Below, in pieces: positions 8,524 through 16,447 of a stretch of DNA of 21,414 nt; within the stretch, counting starts at the first letter, position 1, and every line of letters starts with the position of its first letter. The DNA lies in assembly GCA_900549375.1 (NCBI GenBank), contig URNY01000028.1:1-21414 (forward strand). Reading direction: 5' to 3'. The position numbers were made by a program, and so were the translations under genes. The DNA is from an uncultured Bacteroidales bacterium. GTDB lineage: Bacteria > Bacteroidota > Bacteroidia > Bacteroidales > Muribaculaceae. A model generated the notes under the pieces. The model did no database searches, had not been told where the DNA came from, and saw only the letters and a program-made list of their open reading frames with translations.

Positions 8524-9509
8524 TCATTCATGCAAATTTAATAAAAAGGGTGGAATAACAGGCAATTGTTGCTGATAAAATGGAATCCCGACGAAAGCCT
8601 TTTCCACCACCGACGAAGGATGGTAGGAGAGTTTGCTCTGACGCAGGTATTCGTTGCCCGTGTCATCCTCACGGTTAAGGAAGAGGACATCAGGGAATTC
8701 TTCGCTTACGCGTCGCGCCATAAAAGAAGATATGGCCTGATAAATTCCGCGGTAATCGGTATCCCCCTTTTCGACATGCACAAAGAATGTATCGCCCGAT
8801 TTTTCGCCGTAAGAGAAACCTATTATTTTACCTTCATATCTAAGGGCGATTCCGGAGAAGGGGTAGAGACCGAAGAGGCGCAGGGTCTCTATAGTGCTGT
8901 CGCTTTCATAATTGAAAAGCTGATTGTCGGGATGCTGATGCTTGAATTTGAGTGTGAATTCTATAAGTTCATCGATATTATTTTCGCCGATTGGTTCAAC
9001 GGTGGCTGAACCGTAATTATTCAGGAAATAATTCAGATGGTTTCTTTTCTTCTCCATTTTCTTACCGCTGAATCCGATGAAATTCGCGATTGGATAGAGA
9101 TAGTCTTTCCAGTCCGCAATCTTGCCGGCAAAACCTTCGGGAATATCTTCCGACTCGATATCGGTGGTTTCGGAATCTGAAATCATAACTGCGGGGCAAT
9201 CGCATGCCGTGGCATCCCTGTTTATGAGGGCCAAGGCGAGGTCGGCATTCAAAGGTCCGCAAGGTCTGTAATACAATATGCGGTTGTTGTCGGCATCGAA
9301 ACCCTTGATGAAAAGGGAATCGGCGAAAGTGGCGATGCGATAATTGAAATAATCCTTCCACATCATCACGCCTCCCACGGAGTAATCGCAAGAGCGCGAG
9401 GGATATCTGCGGAAGTAATCCGAGAGCAGGGCGATACGTCGAGAGTCGGTTTTCTGAACGCGAGCCGCGTCAGTTTGTCGATATAGGTTATATTATCGGG
9501 GCTTTTCAT
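8524..9509 (-). CDS. DUF2156 (phosphatidylglycerol lysyltransferase C-terminal-like, GNAT-fold) protein, frameshifted near the N-terminus
   Basis: The body (8524 to about 9440) matches DUF2156 proteins: a first GNAT-like half (VGGVMMWKDYFNYRIA ... GKKMEKKRNHLNYFLNNYG) and a second half with FSGIALRYEGKIIGFSYGE, HVEKGDTDYRGIYQAI and FLNREDDTGNEYLRQSKLSYHP. The first ATG in that frame is at 9378, but the frame stays open upstream and codes for RIALLSDYFRRYPSRSCDYS, a typical family N-terminus. The still earlier part, MKSPDNITYIDKLTRLAFRKPTLD, starts at the ATG at 9509-9507 in a different frame. Adding one base near 9438 joins both into about 328 residues. So either a base is missing in the assembly or the gene is recently broken. 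Related proteins transfer amino acids to lipids or act as GNAT acyltransferases; the substrate here is unknown, and no membrane domain is present. Confidence 0.82.
8533..8540 (-). promoter_or_regulatory. Candidate -7 box upstream of the GT2 gene
   Basis: The minus strand reads TAAATTTG, matching TAnnTTTG, about 70 bases before the GT2 start. It lies inside the last codons of the DUF2156 gene, so it may be coincidental coding sequence. The expected -33 TTTG is not present at 19-20 bp. Confidence 0.28.
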
Positions 9510-9620
9510 AACTGCCTGTGTGTTTCTAATCTTTGTATTAAAACGATAAAAGAGGAATAATGTTTTTAACATAACTTGTGGAGAAGATGAATTTATCTAA
9601 GAGAATTCACAAAAATTTAG

Positions 9621-9628
9621 TATTTTTG
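9621..9628 (+). promoter_or_regulatory. Candidate -7 box upstream of the aspartate kinase gene
   Basis: The bases read TATTTTTG, a full match to TAnnTTTG, in the spacer between the divergent DUF2156 and aspartate kinase genes. No TTTG occurs at the -33 position. The implied leader of about 65 bases contains a small 5-bp hairpin (9656-9660 with 9667-9671). Confidence 0.38.
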
Positions 9629-9701
9629 CATTTGGGGCGTATTGCCGAGTTAAAGCGCGGGGTTCTCCGCGATTCATGCAATGTTCCCATTCAGAATAGA
9701 C

Positions 9702-11072
9702 ATGGATAATCTGAAAGTATTGAAATTCGGAGGGACGTCTGTAGGGACAGTGGAAAGCCTGCGAAACGTCAAAGCGATAGTCGAGGGTCTCGACCATCCG
9801 GCGATAGTGGTTGTTTCCGCGCTCGGCGGCCTGACCGACAAACTCATATCGACAGCGAGGCTTGCCGCCGAAGGCAATCCCTCATATATAGAGATGATGT
9901 TGGGTTTCCGCCGGCGTCATGAAGAGATAATATCGGGTGTGGTGCCCGAAAACCGTATCCCCGAGGTCAGCGAGAAAGTAAACGCTCTTCTCGACGAGTT
10001 GGAGGACCGCTATAAAGGTCTTTCGCTGATTCGCGATCTACCGGAACGCACGCTCGACGAGATTGTGAGTTTCGGCGAACGGATGTCATCGGTGATAGTG
10101 GCCGCTATGCTTGATAACGCCACGCATCATAATTCACTTGAATTCATAAAGACAGAAAAATGGTTTAGCCGCAATATTGCCGACAGACCCTTGACAGAGC
10201 GTCTCATATGCGAGGAATTCGGGAGTGAACTCAGTTGCCATGCCGTGACGGGAGGGTTCATTTCCACCGATAGGGATTCGGGAGAGATTACCAATCTGGG
10301 AAGAGGAGGCAGCGACTATACGGCTGCGCTCATAGCCGCAGCGCTCGAATCGGAAGTGTTGGAAATATGGACGGATGTCGACGGCTTTCTCACAGCCGAT
10401 CCGCGGATAATACCGGAGGCGGGACTTATTCCGGAGATGACGTTCATTGAAAGTATGGAATTATGCTCTTTCGGAGCAAAGGTTATATATCCCCCGACGA
10501 TATATCCTGTTTTCCACAAGAACATTCCCATCCGGATACTCAACACTTTCAATCCTTCGGCTCCCGGAACCTACATCTGCGACAGCGCAGGAGAGCACAA
10601 AGGTCCTCGCGGCGTCTCGTCGCTGAACAATACGGCGGTGATAACGCTTTCCGGACCCTTGACCGATAATGTTGCCGAAGTGAATTCCAGGGCCTACAAT
10701 GCGATGGCCCGCAACGGAATTAGCGTGTTCCTCGTAACGCAACCCTCCGGAGGGGATTCATTCTCGATTGCCATGCCTCAAGCCGATGCTCAGAATGCGC
10801 TGAAATATCTGGAACTCGAGTTTGCATCTGAGATGCAGACCGGGGAGATAACGGAGATAATGCTTACGGAAGGTCTCTCGGTCGTGGCTGTGGTTGGAGA
10901 GGGCATGAAACAGATGGTTGGTCTCGGGGCGCGGCTTGTGAATACCCTTTTGCGCTCAAGCATCCCCGTGGAGGCTCTTTCCGAGGGCGCTTCGGATACA
11001 ACGCTTGCCATTGTTGTCGACAGCGAGAACGTAAAGGATGCGTTGAAACTTATCCATGCGGCCTGTTTCTGA
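9702..11072 (+). CDS. lysC: Aspartate kinase (monofunctional, LysC type)
   Basis: 456 residues from the ATG at 9702; an ATG at 9681 would add MFPFRID, which has no family counterpart, so 9702 is preferred. The enzyme phosphorylates aspartate, the first step towards lysine/diaminopimelate, threonine and methionine. Motifs: KFGGTSVG (8-15), VSFGERMSS (122-130), GRGGSDYTA (200-208), WTDVDG (223-228) and ADPR (232-235). The last 150 residues or so are the regulatory ACT-domain pair (VITLSGPL ... GISVFLVTQ; VVAVVGEGMKQMVGLGARL ... IPVEALSEGASDTTLAIVV), which normally bind feedback amino acids. No homoserine dehydrogenase domain follows, so it is not the bifunctional ThrA type. engB follows after 33 bp on the same strand. 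Confidence 0.95.
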   Translation: MDNLKVLKFGGTSVGTVESLRNVKAIVEGLDHPAIVVVSALGGLTDKLISTARLAAEGNPSYIEMMLGFRRRHEEIISGVVPENRIPEVSEKVNALLDELEDRYKGLSLIRDLPERTLDEIVSFGERMSSVIVAAMLDNATHHNSLEFIKTEKWFSRNIADRPLTERLICEEFGSELSCHAVTGGFISTDRDSGEITNLGRGGSDYTAALIAAALESEVLEIWTDVDGFLTADPRIIPEAGLIPEMTFIESMELCSFGAKVIYPPTIYPVFHKNIPIRILNTFNPSAPGTYICDSAGEHKGPRGVSSLNNTAVITLSGPLTDNVAEVNSRAYNAMARNGISVFLVTQPSGGDSFSIAMPQADAQNALKYLELEFASEMQTGEITEIMLTEGLSVVAVVGEGMKQMVGLGARLVNTLLRSSIPVEALSEGASDTTLAIVVDSENVKDALKLIHAACF

Positions 11073-11105
11073 ATTGTTTTCTCAATATACTCATCAGATA
11101 ATTAA

Positions 11106-11771
11106 ATGGATATCAAAAATATAAAATACGAGATAAGCAATGAGAATCCGGCTAAATGTCCGCAGACAAAAGTGCCGGAATATGCGTTTATCGGCAGATC
11201 GAATGTAGGCAAATCATCGCTCATCAATATGCTCGGCAAGAGTAAAAGTCTTGCTAAAACATCCCAAAAGCCCGGTAAGACACTCCTTATAAACCATTTC
11301 AAGGTAGACAACGGGGAATGGTATCTTGTTGACCTGCCCGGTTATGGCTATGCGGCCCGTGGAAAAGACCAACGGGAGAAACTGCAGCGGATAATCAGTA
11401 GCTATATCCTGAACCGAGAGCAGCTCACCCTTCTGTTTGTCCTTATTGACATACGTCATGAGCCTCAGAAAATCGATCTGGAATTCATCAACTGGCTTGG
11501 AGAAAATGGCGTTCCTTTTGCCATAGTTTTCACAAAGGCTGATAAGATCGGCCCGGTAGTGGCGGAACGCAATGTGGAGAACTACAAGAAGGAACTTCTG
11601 AAGCATTGGGATGAATTGCCGCCTGTGTTCGTCACTTCTTCCGAGAAGAATAAAGGGAGGGAGGAATTGCTCGATTACATCTATTCCATCAACAAAGAGA
11701 TAAGGGAATGCGCTGAAACTGCGGGTAGCAATGAGCCGTCCGGCGAAGCGCCCGAAGAGGCCAATAAATAG
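11106..11771 (+). CDS. engB: Ribosome biogenesis GTP-binding protein YihA/YsxC (EngB)
   Basis: 221 residues. A single TRAFAC-class GTPase domain used in assembly of the large ribosomal subunit. G1 is GRSNVGKSS (30-38), the G2 region lies around SQKPGKT (53-59), G3 is DLPGYG (76-81), G4 is TKAD (143-146), and G5 is TSSEK (177-181). The C-terminal tail beyond about residue 203 (ETAGSNEPSGEAPEEANK) is acidic and low in complexity and is not part of the core domain. It is preceded by aspartate kinase at 33 bp and followed by the GtrA gene at 38 bp, suggesting one transcript. Confidence 0.96.
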   Translation: MDIKNIKYEISNENPAKCPQTKVPEYAFIGRSNVGKSSLINMLGKSKSLAKTSQKPGKTLLINHFKVDNGEWYLVDLPGYGYAARGKDQREKLQRIISSYILNREQLTLLFVLIDIRHEPQKIDLEFINWLGENGVPFAIVFTKADKIGPVVAERNVENYKKELLKHWDELPPVFVTSSEKNKGREELLDYIYSINKEIRECAETAGSNEPSGEAPEEANK

Positions 11772-11809
11772 CAATCAATACGATATCATACGTTAACCAA
11801 TTTCTCAAG

Positions 11810-12250
11810 ATGCAAAAGGACAAGATACTGAAGAGCCATGATAAGAGGGCCGAGGCAATCCGCTTTATGTTTGTCGGAGGTTTTTCCACCCTGCTTCAAT
11901 ATGGCCTTTACGTGGTTTTCGTTCGCGCTGTCGGAACAACTGCAGTGGTATCGACGTTGATAAGTTACGCGATAAGTTTTATAGCGAACTTCTTTTTGTC
12001 GAGTTACTTCACCTTCCGGAGCAATCCGAACACGCTGAAAGGCCTCGCATTCACGTGCAGCCACCTCATCAATATGGGACTTCAGACAGGACTTGTGGCT
12101 ATTTTCAAAGGAATCGTGGGTCCGACGCTCGCATTATTGCCTGCTCTGGCGATATGCGTACCTGTGAATTTCTTTCTTGTCAGGTATGCGTTTACCAGCA
12201 GGCATTTTCAGAAGAGCATAAGAAAGAAGCATCATCAGGAACCAGTATAA
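11810..12250 (+). CDS. GtrA-family four-helix membrane protein
   Basis: 146 residues with four predicted membrane segments (about 17-40, 46-68, 78-102 and 108-130) and a basic C-terminal tail, which is the GtrA-like architecture. The first segment carries RFMFVGGFSTLLQYGLYV, close to the typical RFxxVGxxxT family start. The group is thought to help move polyprenyl-phosphate-linked sugars across the inner membrane. In many genomes GtrA domains sit next to, or are fused to, GT2 enzymes; here the nearest such enzyme is the DPM-like gene at 7731-8465 on the other strand. The functional pairing is a suggestion only. It lies 14 bp before rpiB, so the two are probably co-transcribed. Confidence 0.88.
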   Translation: MQKDKILKSHDKRAEAIRFMFVGGFSTLLQYGLYVVFVRAVGTTAVVSTLISYAISFIANFFLSSYFTFRSNPNTLKGLAFTCSHLINMGLQTGLVAIFKGIVGPTLALLPALAICVPVNFFLVRYAFTSRHFQKSIRKKHHQEPV

Positions 12251-12264
12251 CACATTTAAGAATT

Positions 12265-12714
12265 ATGGAAAAAGTGGCATTTGCAAGCGATCATGCCGGT
12301 TTCGGCCTCAAGCAGGTCATCATGAAACAAATGCGTGATAAAGGCTATGAAGTGGTTGATTACGGCACGTTCAGCGAAGAATCATGCGATTATGCCGACT
12401 ATGCCCATCCGGCCGCCGTGGCTGTAGAGAGAGGGGAGTGCTCGTTTGGCATCGCTATATGTGGAACCGGCAACGGCATCAACATGACCCTCAACAAACA
12501 TCAGGGCATACGCGGAGCCATAGCCTGGCAACCCGAGCTGGCGGTATTGGCAAAGGCTCATAACGATGCGAATTTCCTTGTGCTTCCGGCACGTTTCATC
12601 AGCGATTATGAAGCCTGCAACTGTGTCGACGCATTTCTCAATACGAAATTCGAAGGCGGCCGCCATCAACGTCGCATAGAAAAGATTCCCGTAAAAGGTT
12701 GCGGGTGCCTCTGA
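12265..12714 (+). CDS. rpiB: Ribose-5-phosphate isomerase B
   Basis: 149 residues from the ATG at 12265. The frame is open further upstream through the GtrA gene, but the protein match begins at MEKVAFASDHAG. The enzyme interconverts ribulose-5-phosphate and ribose-5-phosphate in the pentose phosphate pathway. Key positions are present: the D-H pair at 9-10, the catalytic cysteine in AICGTGNGINM (C66), the HND at 99-101, the phosphate-binding arginine in LPARFIS (R110), and the GGRHQRR element (132-138). The family also includes sugar-phosphate isomerases acting on other sugars, such as allose or galactose phosphates, but this short housekeeping form in this context fits RpiB. The stop overlaps the folB start by one base (TGATG). 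Confidence 0.94.
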   Translation: MEKVAFASDHAGFGLKQVIMKQMRDKGYEVVDYGTFSEESCDYADYAHPAAVAVERGECSFGIAICGTGNGINMTLNKHQGIRGAIAWQPELAVLAKAHNDANFLVLPARFISDYEACNCVDAFLNTKFEGGRHQRRIEKIPVKGCGCL

Positions 12715-13091
12715 TGGATAAATTTACTATCCGGCTCAAAGGTCTCAGATTCTTCTCTCGGATCGGTGTCTCCGGGCAGGAACGACGTGTCGGCAATGAA
12801 TTCGAAGTGAATATCACGATTTCTCTCCCGGCAGACGGTTTTCGCAGGGAAGATTTGTCGAGCACAGTTTCGTATGCTGATGTATATCTCATGGCTAAAG
12901 AATGCATGGGCCACGAGGCGTTGCTTCTCGAAACCGTAGCAAAGGATATATCCGAAAGAATATCAGAGAAATGGCCCGCAATTGAGGATGTCTCGGTGGA
13001 GATTACGAAACTTTCGGTGCCTATCGACGGGATGACGGGAAGTGCCTCCGTCGAATATTTCCGCAAAAAAAATGATGAAATATTTGGCTAA
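12714..13091 (+). CDS. folB: Dihydroneopterin aldolase
   Basis: 125 residues from the ATG at 12714, which shares its A with the rpiB stop codon (TGATG). An ATG 15 bases earlier would lie inside rpiB and adds MRVPL, which the family lacks. FolB cleaves 7,8-dihydroneopterin to 6-hydroxymethyl-dihydropterin and glycolaldehyde in folate synthesis. Residues expected in the active site are visible: E23 in GVSGQERRVGNEFEV, Y54 in SSTVSYADV, E73 in ALLLETVA and K99 in VSVEITKLSVPI. The overlap implies translational coupling to rpiB. A promoter for the next gene overlaps its last bases. Confidence 0.94.
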   Translation: MDKFTIRLKGLRFFSRIGVSGQERRVGNEFEVNITISLPADGFRREDLSSTVSYADVYLMAKECMGHEALLLETVAKDISERISEKWPAIEDVSVEITKLSVPIDGMTGSASVEYFRKKNDEIFG

Positions 13092-13114
13092 GTTCGAAAA
13101 AAGCATTAATTTTG
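13083..13114 (+). promoter_or_regulatory. Bacteroidetes-type promoter for the HAD phosphatase / rarA genes
   Basis: A -33 TTTG at 13083-13086 is followed after 20 bp by TAATTTTG (13107-13114), a complete match to TTTG-N19/20-TAnnTTTG. Transcription would start near 13121, giving a leader of about 30 bases to the ATG at 13152. The -33 box lies in the final codons of folB, so it separates folB from the following two genes without an intergenic gap. Confidence 0.65.
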
Positions 13115-13151
13115 CAAACGAAGTTATTCAATTATTTTGCACAACACTGAT

Positions 13152-13823
13152 ATGACCTCATCAGAAACAGCATACCCCTTCGCCGATGGTAAGTTGGCCG
13201 GCGCTCTCTTCGACCTCGACGGCGTGCTTATCGACAGCGAAACCGAATATACAAAGATCTGGAGCGAAATCAACCGCCGGTTTCCTACCGGCTATGACGA
13301 CCTCGCTCTTCGAATCAAAGGTATGACGCTCCATAATATCCTTGCCACATATTATCCCGACGCTTCTGTGGCGGATAAGGTGCGCGATACCCTCCATGAG
13401 CTTGAGTCCCATATGACATATCGCTGGCTTCCCGGAGCCAGGGAACTGCTGGAATGGCTCATGGCAAACGGCGTTCCGAGAGCTCTGGTGACAAGCAGCG
13501 ACAACAAGAAGATGGAGCACCTGAATGAGGAGATCCCGGAATTGGTCCCGATGATGTCGGCTCTCATCACCGCCAACCGCATAAGCCGTTCCAAACCGGA
13601 TCCCGAAGGCTATCTGCTTGGTGCGAGTGAAATCGGTATTCCAATCTCCCGCTGCGTGGTTTTCGAAGATTCGCTGCAGGGTGTGAAAGCCGGTAGAGCA
13701 TCCGGAGCATTCGTGGTAGGTGTGGCAGGAACCCTCAAGCCGGAAATCCTGCAACCTTTCTGCGATATCATTGTTTCATCTTTGGAAGACTTAGAACCCG
13801 CGAAGCTGTTCGCGGCTTGCTGA
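13152..13823 (+). CDS. HAD-superfamily phosphatase/phosphomutase (beta-phosphoglucomutase-like, HAD-IA)
   Basis: 223 residues from the ATG at 13152; a TTG at 13137 in the same frame would add five residues. All four HAD motifs are present: the nucleophile motif FDLDGVLIDSE (20-30), threonine in ALVTSSD (T114), lysine in SRSKPDPEGYL (K148) and the acidic pair in VVFEDSLQGVKAG (E172, D173). A helical cap lies between motif 1 and motif 2 (subfamily I). The DxDGVLxDSE signature and overall length are like beta-phosphoglucomutases and the sugar-phosphatases YniC/HxpB; the substrate is probably a sugar phosphate or phosphoglycolate but cannot be fixed. It carries its own promoter, and the rarA ATG follows the stop after 5 bases. 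Confidence 0.88.
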   Translation: MTSSETAYPFADGKLAGALFDLDGVLIDSETEYTKIWSEINRRFPTGYDDLALRIKGMTLHNILATYYPDASVADKVRDTLHELESHMTYRWLPGARELLEWLMANGVPRALVTSSDNKKMEHLNEEIPELVPMMSALITANRISRSKPDPEGYLLGASEIGIPISRCVVFEDSLQGVKAGRASGAFVVGVAGTLKPEILQPFCDIIVSSLEDLEPAKLFAAC

Positions 13824-13828
13824 AAATA

Positions 13829-15130
13829 ATGGCTGCACAAGGAAGCATCATACCATTGGCGGAAAGACTTCGTCCGCGTTCTCTCGACGACTACATCGGG
13901 CAATCCCACCTCGTGGGCGAAGGCGGCATAATCCGCCGCATGATCGAAACAGGACGCGTGAACTCCTTTATATTATGGGGCCCCCCGGGAGTGGGCAAAA
14001 CCACTTTAGCCAGGATAATGGCCTCGCAGACCGATGTGCCCTTCTATACTCTCAGTGCCGTCACATCCGGCATAAAGGATGTGCGGGAAGTGTTACAGAG
14101 ATGCGAGGCCGACACACGCAGCATGTTCGTAAACGGCCGTCCGATACTCTTTATTGATGAAATCCACCGGTTCAACAAGTCCCAGCAGGATTCTTTGCTG
14201 GGGGCCGTTGAAAAGGGCACTGTCACGCTTATCGGAGCCACAACGGAAAATCCTTCGTTCGAGGTGATACGTCCTCTCCTCTCCCGTGCACAGGTCTATA
14301 CTCTCAAGCCTCTTGAAAAAAATGACCTCGATGTGCTGCTCAAACGCGCCATGTCGGAAGATGAGGTATTGAAAAACCGTAAATTCGATGTGCGCTCCAA
14401 AGAAGCTTTATTCAGATATTCCGGTGGCGACGCGCGCAAACTCCTTAATATAATAGACCTCATTGAGCAGTCCACTGCCGAGGATGAGACTGTAGTGATC
14501 GATGATGATATTGTCACATCGCGCCTGCAGCAGAATCCGGCTGCCTACGACCGCGACGGCGAGATGCATTACGACATTGTGTCGGCTTTCATAAAATCGA
14601 TTCGCGGAAGCGATCCGCAGGCCGCCGTATATTGGCTTGCAAGGATGGTGGAAGGGGGCGAAGACCCTGCTTTCATTGCCCGCAGACTCGTGATTCTGGC
14701 TGCCGAGGATATTGGCTTGGCAAATCCTAACGGTCTTCTTCTTGCCAACGCCACGTTCGATGCTCTCAATAAAATCGGTTGGCCGGAGGGGCGTATTATC
14801 CTTTCGGAATGTGCCATCTATCTCGCCAATTCCCCAAAAAGCAACTCGGCTTATATGGCTATCGCGGCAGCTCAGGAAGCTGTAGGACGCACAGGTGATC
14901 TGCCGGTCCCTCTACACCTCCGGAACGCTCCTACAAAGCTGATGGCCGACCTGGGATATCACGAAGGTTATAAGTATGCCCACGATTACGCAGGGAATTA
15001 TGTGGAACAGCAATATCTGCCCGATGCAATTATCGGCGCAGAGTTCTGGAAAGCGGGCAACAACCCTTCGGAATATAAAATGCAACAACGTCTCGCTTCC
15101 CTCAAAGGAGAGAACGGGGAGACTAAATAA
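13829..15130 (+). CDS. rarA: Replication-associated recombination protein RarA (MgsA), AAA+ ATPase
   Basis: 433 residues from the ATG at 13829. This clamp-loader-like AAA+ ATPase acts at stalled replication forks and binds SSB and DNA ends. The N-terminus reads PLAERLRPRSLDDYIGQSHL, as in the whole family. Walker A is GPPGVGKT (51-58), Walker B is FIDEIH (108-113) and sensor 1 is GATTENPSF (136-144). RYSGGDARKLLNIID contains the sensor 2 arginine, and the C-terminal oligomerisation region contains DPQAAVYWLARMVEGGEDPAFIARRLVILAAEDIGLANP and the NSAYMAIAAA segment. It starts 5 bases after the HAD stop, so the two are an operon. It converges with the XRE regulator gene, with 34 bp between the stops. 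Confidence 0.96.
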   Translation: MAAQGSIIPLAERLRPRSLDDYIGQSHLVGEGGIIRRMIETGRVNSFILWGPPGVGKTTLARIMASQTDVPFYTLSAVTSGIKDVREVLQRCEADTRSMFVNGRPILFIDEIHRFNKSQQDSLLGAVEKGTVTLIGATTENPSFEVIRPLLSRAQVYTLKPLEKNDLDVLLKRAMSEDEVLKNRKFDVRSKEALFRYSGGDARKLLNIIDLIEQSTAEDETVVIDDDIVTSRLQQNPAAYDRDGEMHYDIVSAFIKSIRGSDPQAAVYWLARMVEGGEDPAFIARRLVILAAEDIGLANPNGLLLANATFDALNKIGWPEGRIILSECAIYLANSPKSNSAYMAIAAAQEAVGRTGDLPVPLHLRNAPTKLMADLGYHEGYKYAHDYAGNYVEQQYLPDAIIGAEFWKAGNNPSEYKMQQRLASLKGENGETK

Positions 15131-15137
15131 TTTTAGG

Positions 15138-15180
15138 AATTTCTATTTTCCCGGATAATAATTTCTATTTTCCCGGATAA
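15138..15180. repeat. 22-bp period tandem duplication over the 3' end of the XRE gene
   Basis: A 21-base unit (begins aatttctattttcccgg) occurs at 15138-15158 and again, identically, at 15160-15180. The second copy contains the last codons and the stop of the minus-strand XRE gene (TTATCCGGGAAAATAG, reading YPGK-stop). The first copy therefore repeats that ending after the stop codon, in the short spacer shared with rarA. Confidence 0.9.
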
Positions 15181-15677
15181 AAGGTTTCGAATGTTGAATC
15201 ATCGTAATAAACGGTGATTTGGATTACTTTTCGCGGATTTTTGCGCATTTTTTCTATTTCGCGCATCAATTCCGCGTTTTTTACATCCCCCTGAATCCCG
15301 CTGTTGGTGCGGTCTGAGAGGCCTTTTTTACCCTCATTAAAACCCGTGAGATTTGAATATTTGTTGATTTCCGTATCCCTGGAGGGATATTTTTCCGCCT
15401 CGGTGAATAGGTTCGGCATTCCGTCGTCGGGGACCTCCTCTTTGGGTTGGGGCACGAGCATCGGACCTTCGCCAAAGAGAAGCCATAATACGGAAAGCTC
15501 CGGATAGGCCGAATGAATCTGCCCGACTATAACATCGCTAATTTTCTTGTTACGGCCCGTAAGAATCTGCGAAAGGCTGGGACGGGGGATACCGCATGTA
15601 TCGGCAAACTGAGAGTTGGTAAGACCCATCTCTTCAATGAACCCTTTTAGACGAATTGCTACATTATCCTCACTCAT
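15165..15677 (-). CDS. XRE/Cro-type helix-turn-helix transcriptional regulator
   Basis: 170 residues. An N-terminal HTH_3 domain covers about residues 8-66, with the recognition region LTNSQFADTCGIPRPSLSQILTGRNKKISD; it ends in LSVLWLLFGEGPML, typical of a Bacteroidales XRE group. A long, polar, probably disordered linker follows (about 75-140, EEVPDDGMPNLFTEAEKYPSRDTEINKY). The gene ends in a short conserved tail (KNPRKVIQITVYYDDSTFETFYPGK), which looks like a beta-strand interaction motif. Genes regulated by this group are not established to my knowledge. A textbook Bacteroidetes promoter precedes it, and the long AT-rich region upstream may hold its binding sites; autoregulation is inference. 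It converges with rarA. Confidence 0.9.
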   Translation of the reverse strand: MSEDNVAIRLKGFIEEMGLTNSQFADTCGIPRPSLSQILTGRNKKISDVIVGQIHSAYPELSVLWLLFGEGPMLVPQPKEEVPDDGMPNLFTEAEKYPSRDTEINKYSNLTGFNEGKKGLSDRTNSGIQGDVKNAELMREIEKMRKNPRKVIQITVYYDDSTFETFYPGK

Positions 15678-15708
15678 AGTCCCATTTTTAAATTACAAAT
15701 TCACAGTG

Positions 15709-15739
15709 CAAATGTAACTATTTATTTGTTAATTGCAAA
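15709..15739 (-). promoter_or_regulatory. Bacteroidetes-type promoter of the XRE regulator gene
   Basis: Reading the minus strand, a -33 TTTG (15739-15736) is followed after exactly 19 bp by TACATTTG (15716-15709), a full match to TTTG-N19-TAnnTTTG. Transcription would start near 15702, about 25 bases before the ATG at 15677. The heptamer TGCAAAT occurs at both boxes because of the shared TTTG core. Confidence 0.75.
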
Positions 15740-16375
15740 TTTTAAACTCAAAATTATTTTGTTTAATTTCGTGAATTACGAATTTATAACTGCAATTTAC
15801 AATTCAGAATTACAAACCAAAAACCCATGACCTACATACACTTGCATAAATATCCGACTGATAGGCACATTATTGGCCATCTGCCGCCGATTCAAGGAAA
15901 TCGAACCATTCAAAATAGACCAATTTCTTTCATATCGCTTTAATTTTTGTTCATAACTTGCTGTTATATGTCTATTTGAGTAAACATTTAATAAGTGTTA
16001 ACAGCTATAATTTACGAAAATTCGCGGTTGTGTTTTGCAAACTTATTACCAATTTACAATTATATATCGTTTAGGAAATTTATCCACTGTTTTGATTTGT
16101 TATTCTCAATCAAAGACAACCAATCTATTTGCATATCCGAATTCCATTTCGCACACTCTAATTTGTAAATAGGCCACCACCTACTTTTTGCATCGATATT
16201 ACATGTCCCAATTTGACCAATTCTGATTTTTGCAATTTTCACTCCCCTTTCGCAAAAATTCGACTCCGGAAATTAGAATCGCAATTAATCCGCCAGACAA
16301 CCATATTTCCCTATTTATTACTCGATTTCTGACTCTCATCCGATTCTCAGAGCCTTATTTGCATATAAAAACGAA

Positions 16376-16405
16376 GGTAACATACTCAATTTACAGCATG
16401 TTACC
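16376..16405. repeat. Inverted repeat GGTAACAT / ATGTTACC
   Basis: GGTAACAT at 16376-16383 is the exact reverse complement of ATGTTACC at 16398-16405, with a 14-base AT-rich loop that includes one AATTTACA motif. It could be a small hairpin or a two-half-site protein-binding site. It lies in the gene-free stretch about 200 bp past the GNAT stop. Confidence 0.5.
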
Positions 16406-16447
16406 CTCTATTTAAAATTCTAAATCCGATAGTTGAAATAGATTCAG

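Noticed and set aside
9681..9701. Aspartate kinase start at the earlier ATG (9681)
   Set aside because: It adds seven residues not seen in the family; MDNLKVLKFGGTSVG from 9702 is the normal N-terminus.
7731..12250. DPM-like glycosyltransferase and GtrA protein as one glycan-lipid system
   Set aside because: The genes are 3.3 kb apart on opposite strands with unrelated genes between; a functional link is possible, but the layout does not support a locus.
12055..12264. Long N-terminal extension of RpiB in the same frame
   Set aside because: The 70 codons overlap the GtrA gene in another frame and do not resemble RpiB; the family begins at the ATG at 12265.
15827..15943. 38-codon plus-strand frame starting MTYIHLHKYPTDRH
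   Set aside because: Too short, no family resemblance, no start signals; consistent with chance in an AT-rich gap.
16060..16242. 60-codon minus-strand open frame with GTG start and a tryptophan-rich sequence
   Set aside because: No recognisable relative, low-GC DNA unlike the neighbouring genes, an in-frame stop shortly upstream, and no promoter box seen. Kept only as a remark in the intergenic entry.
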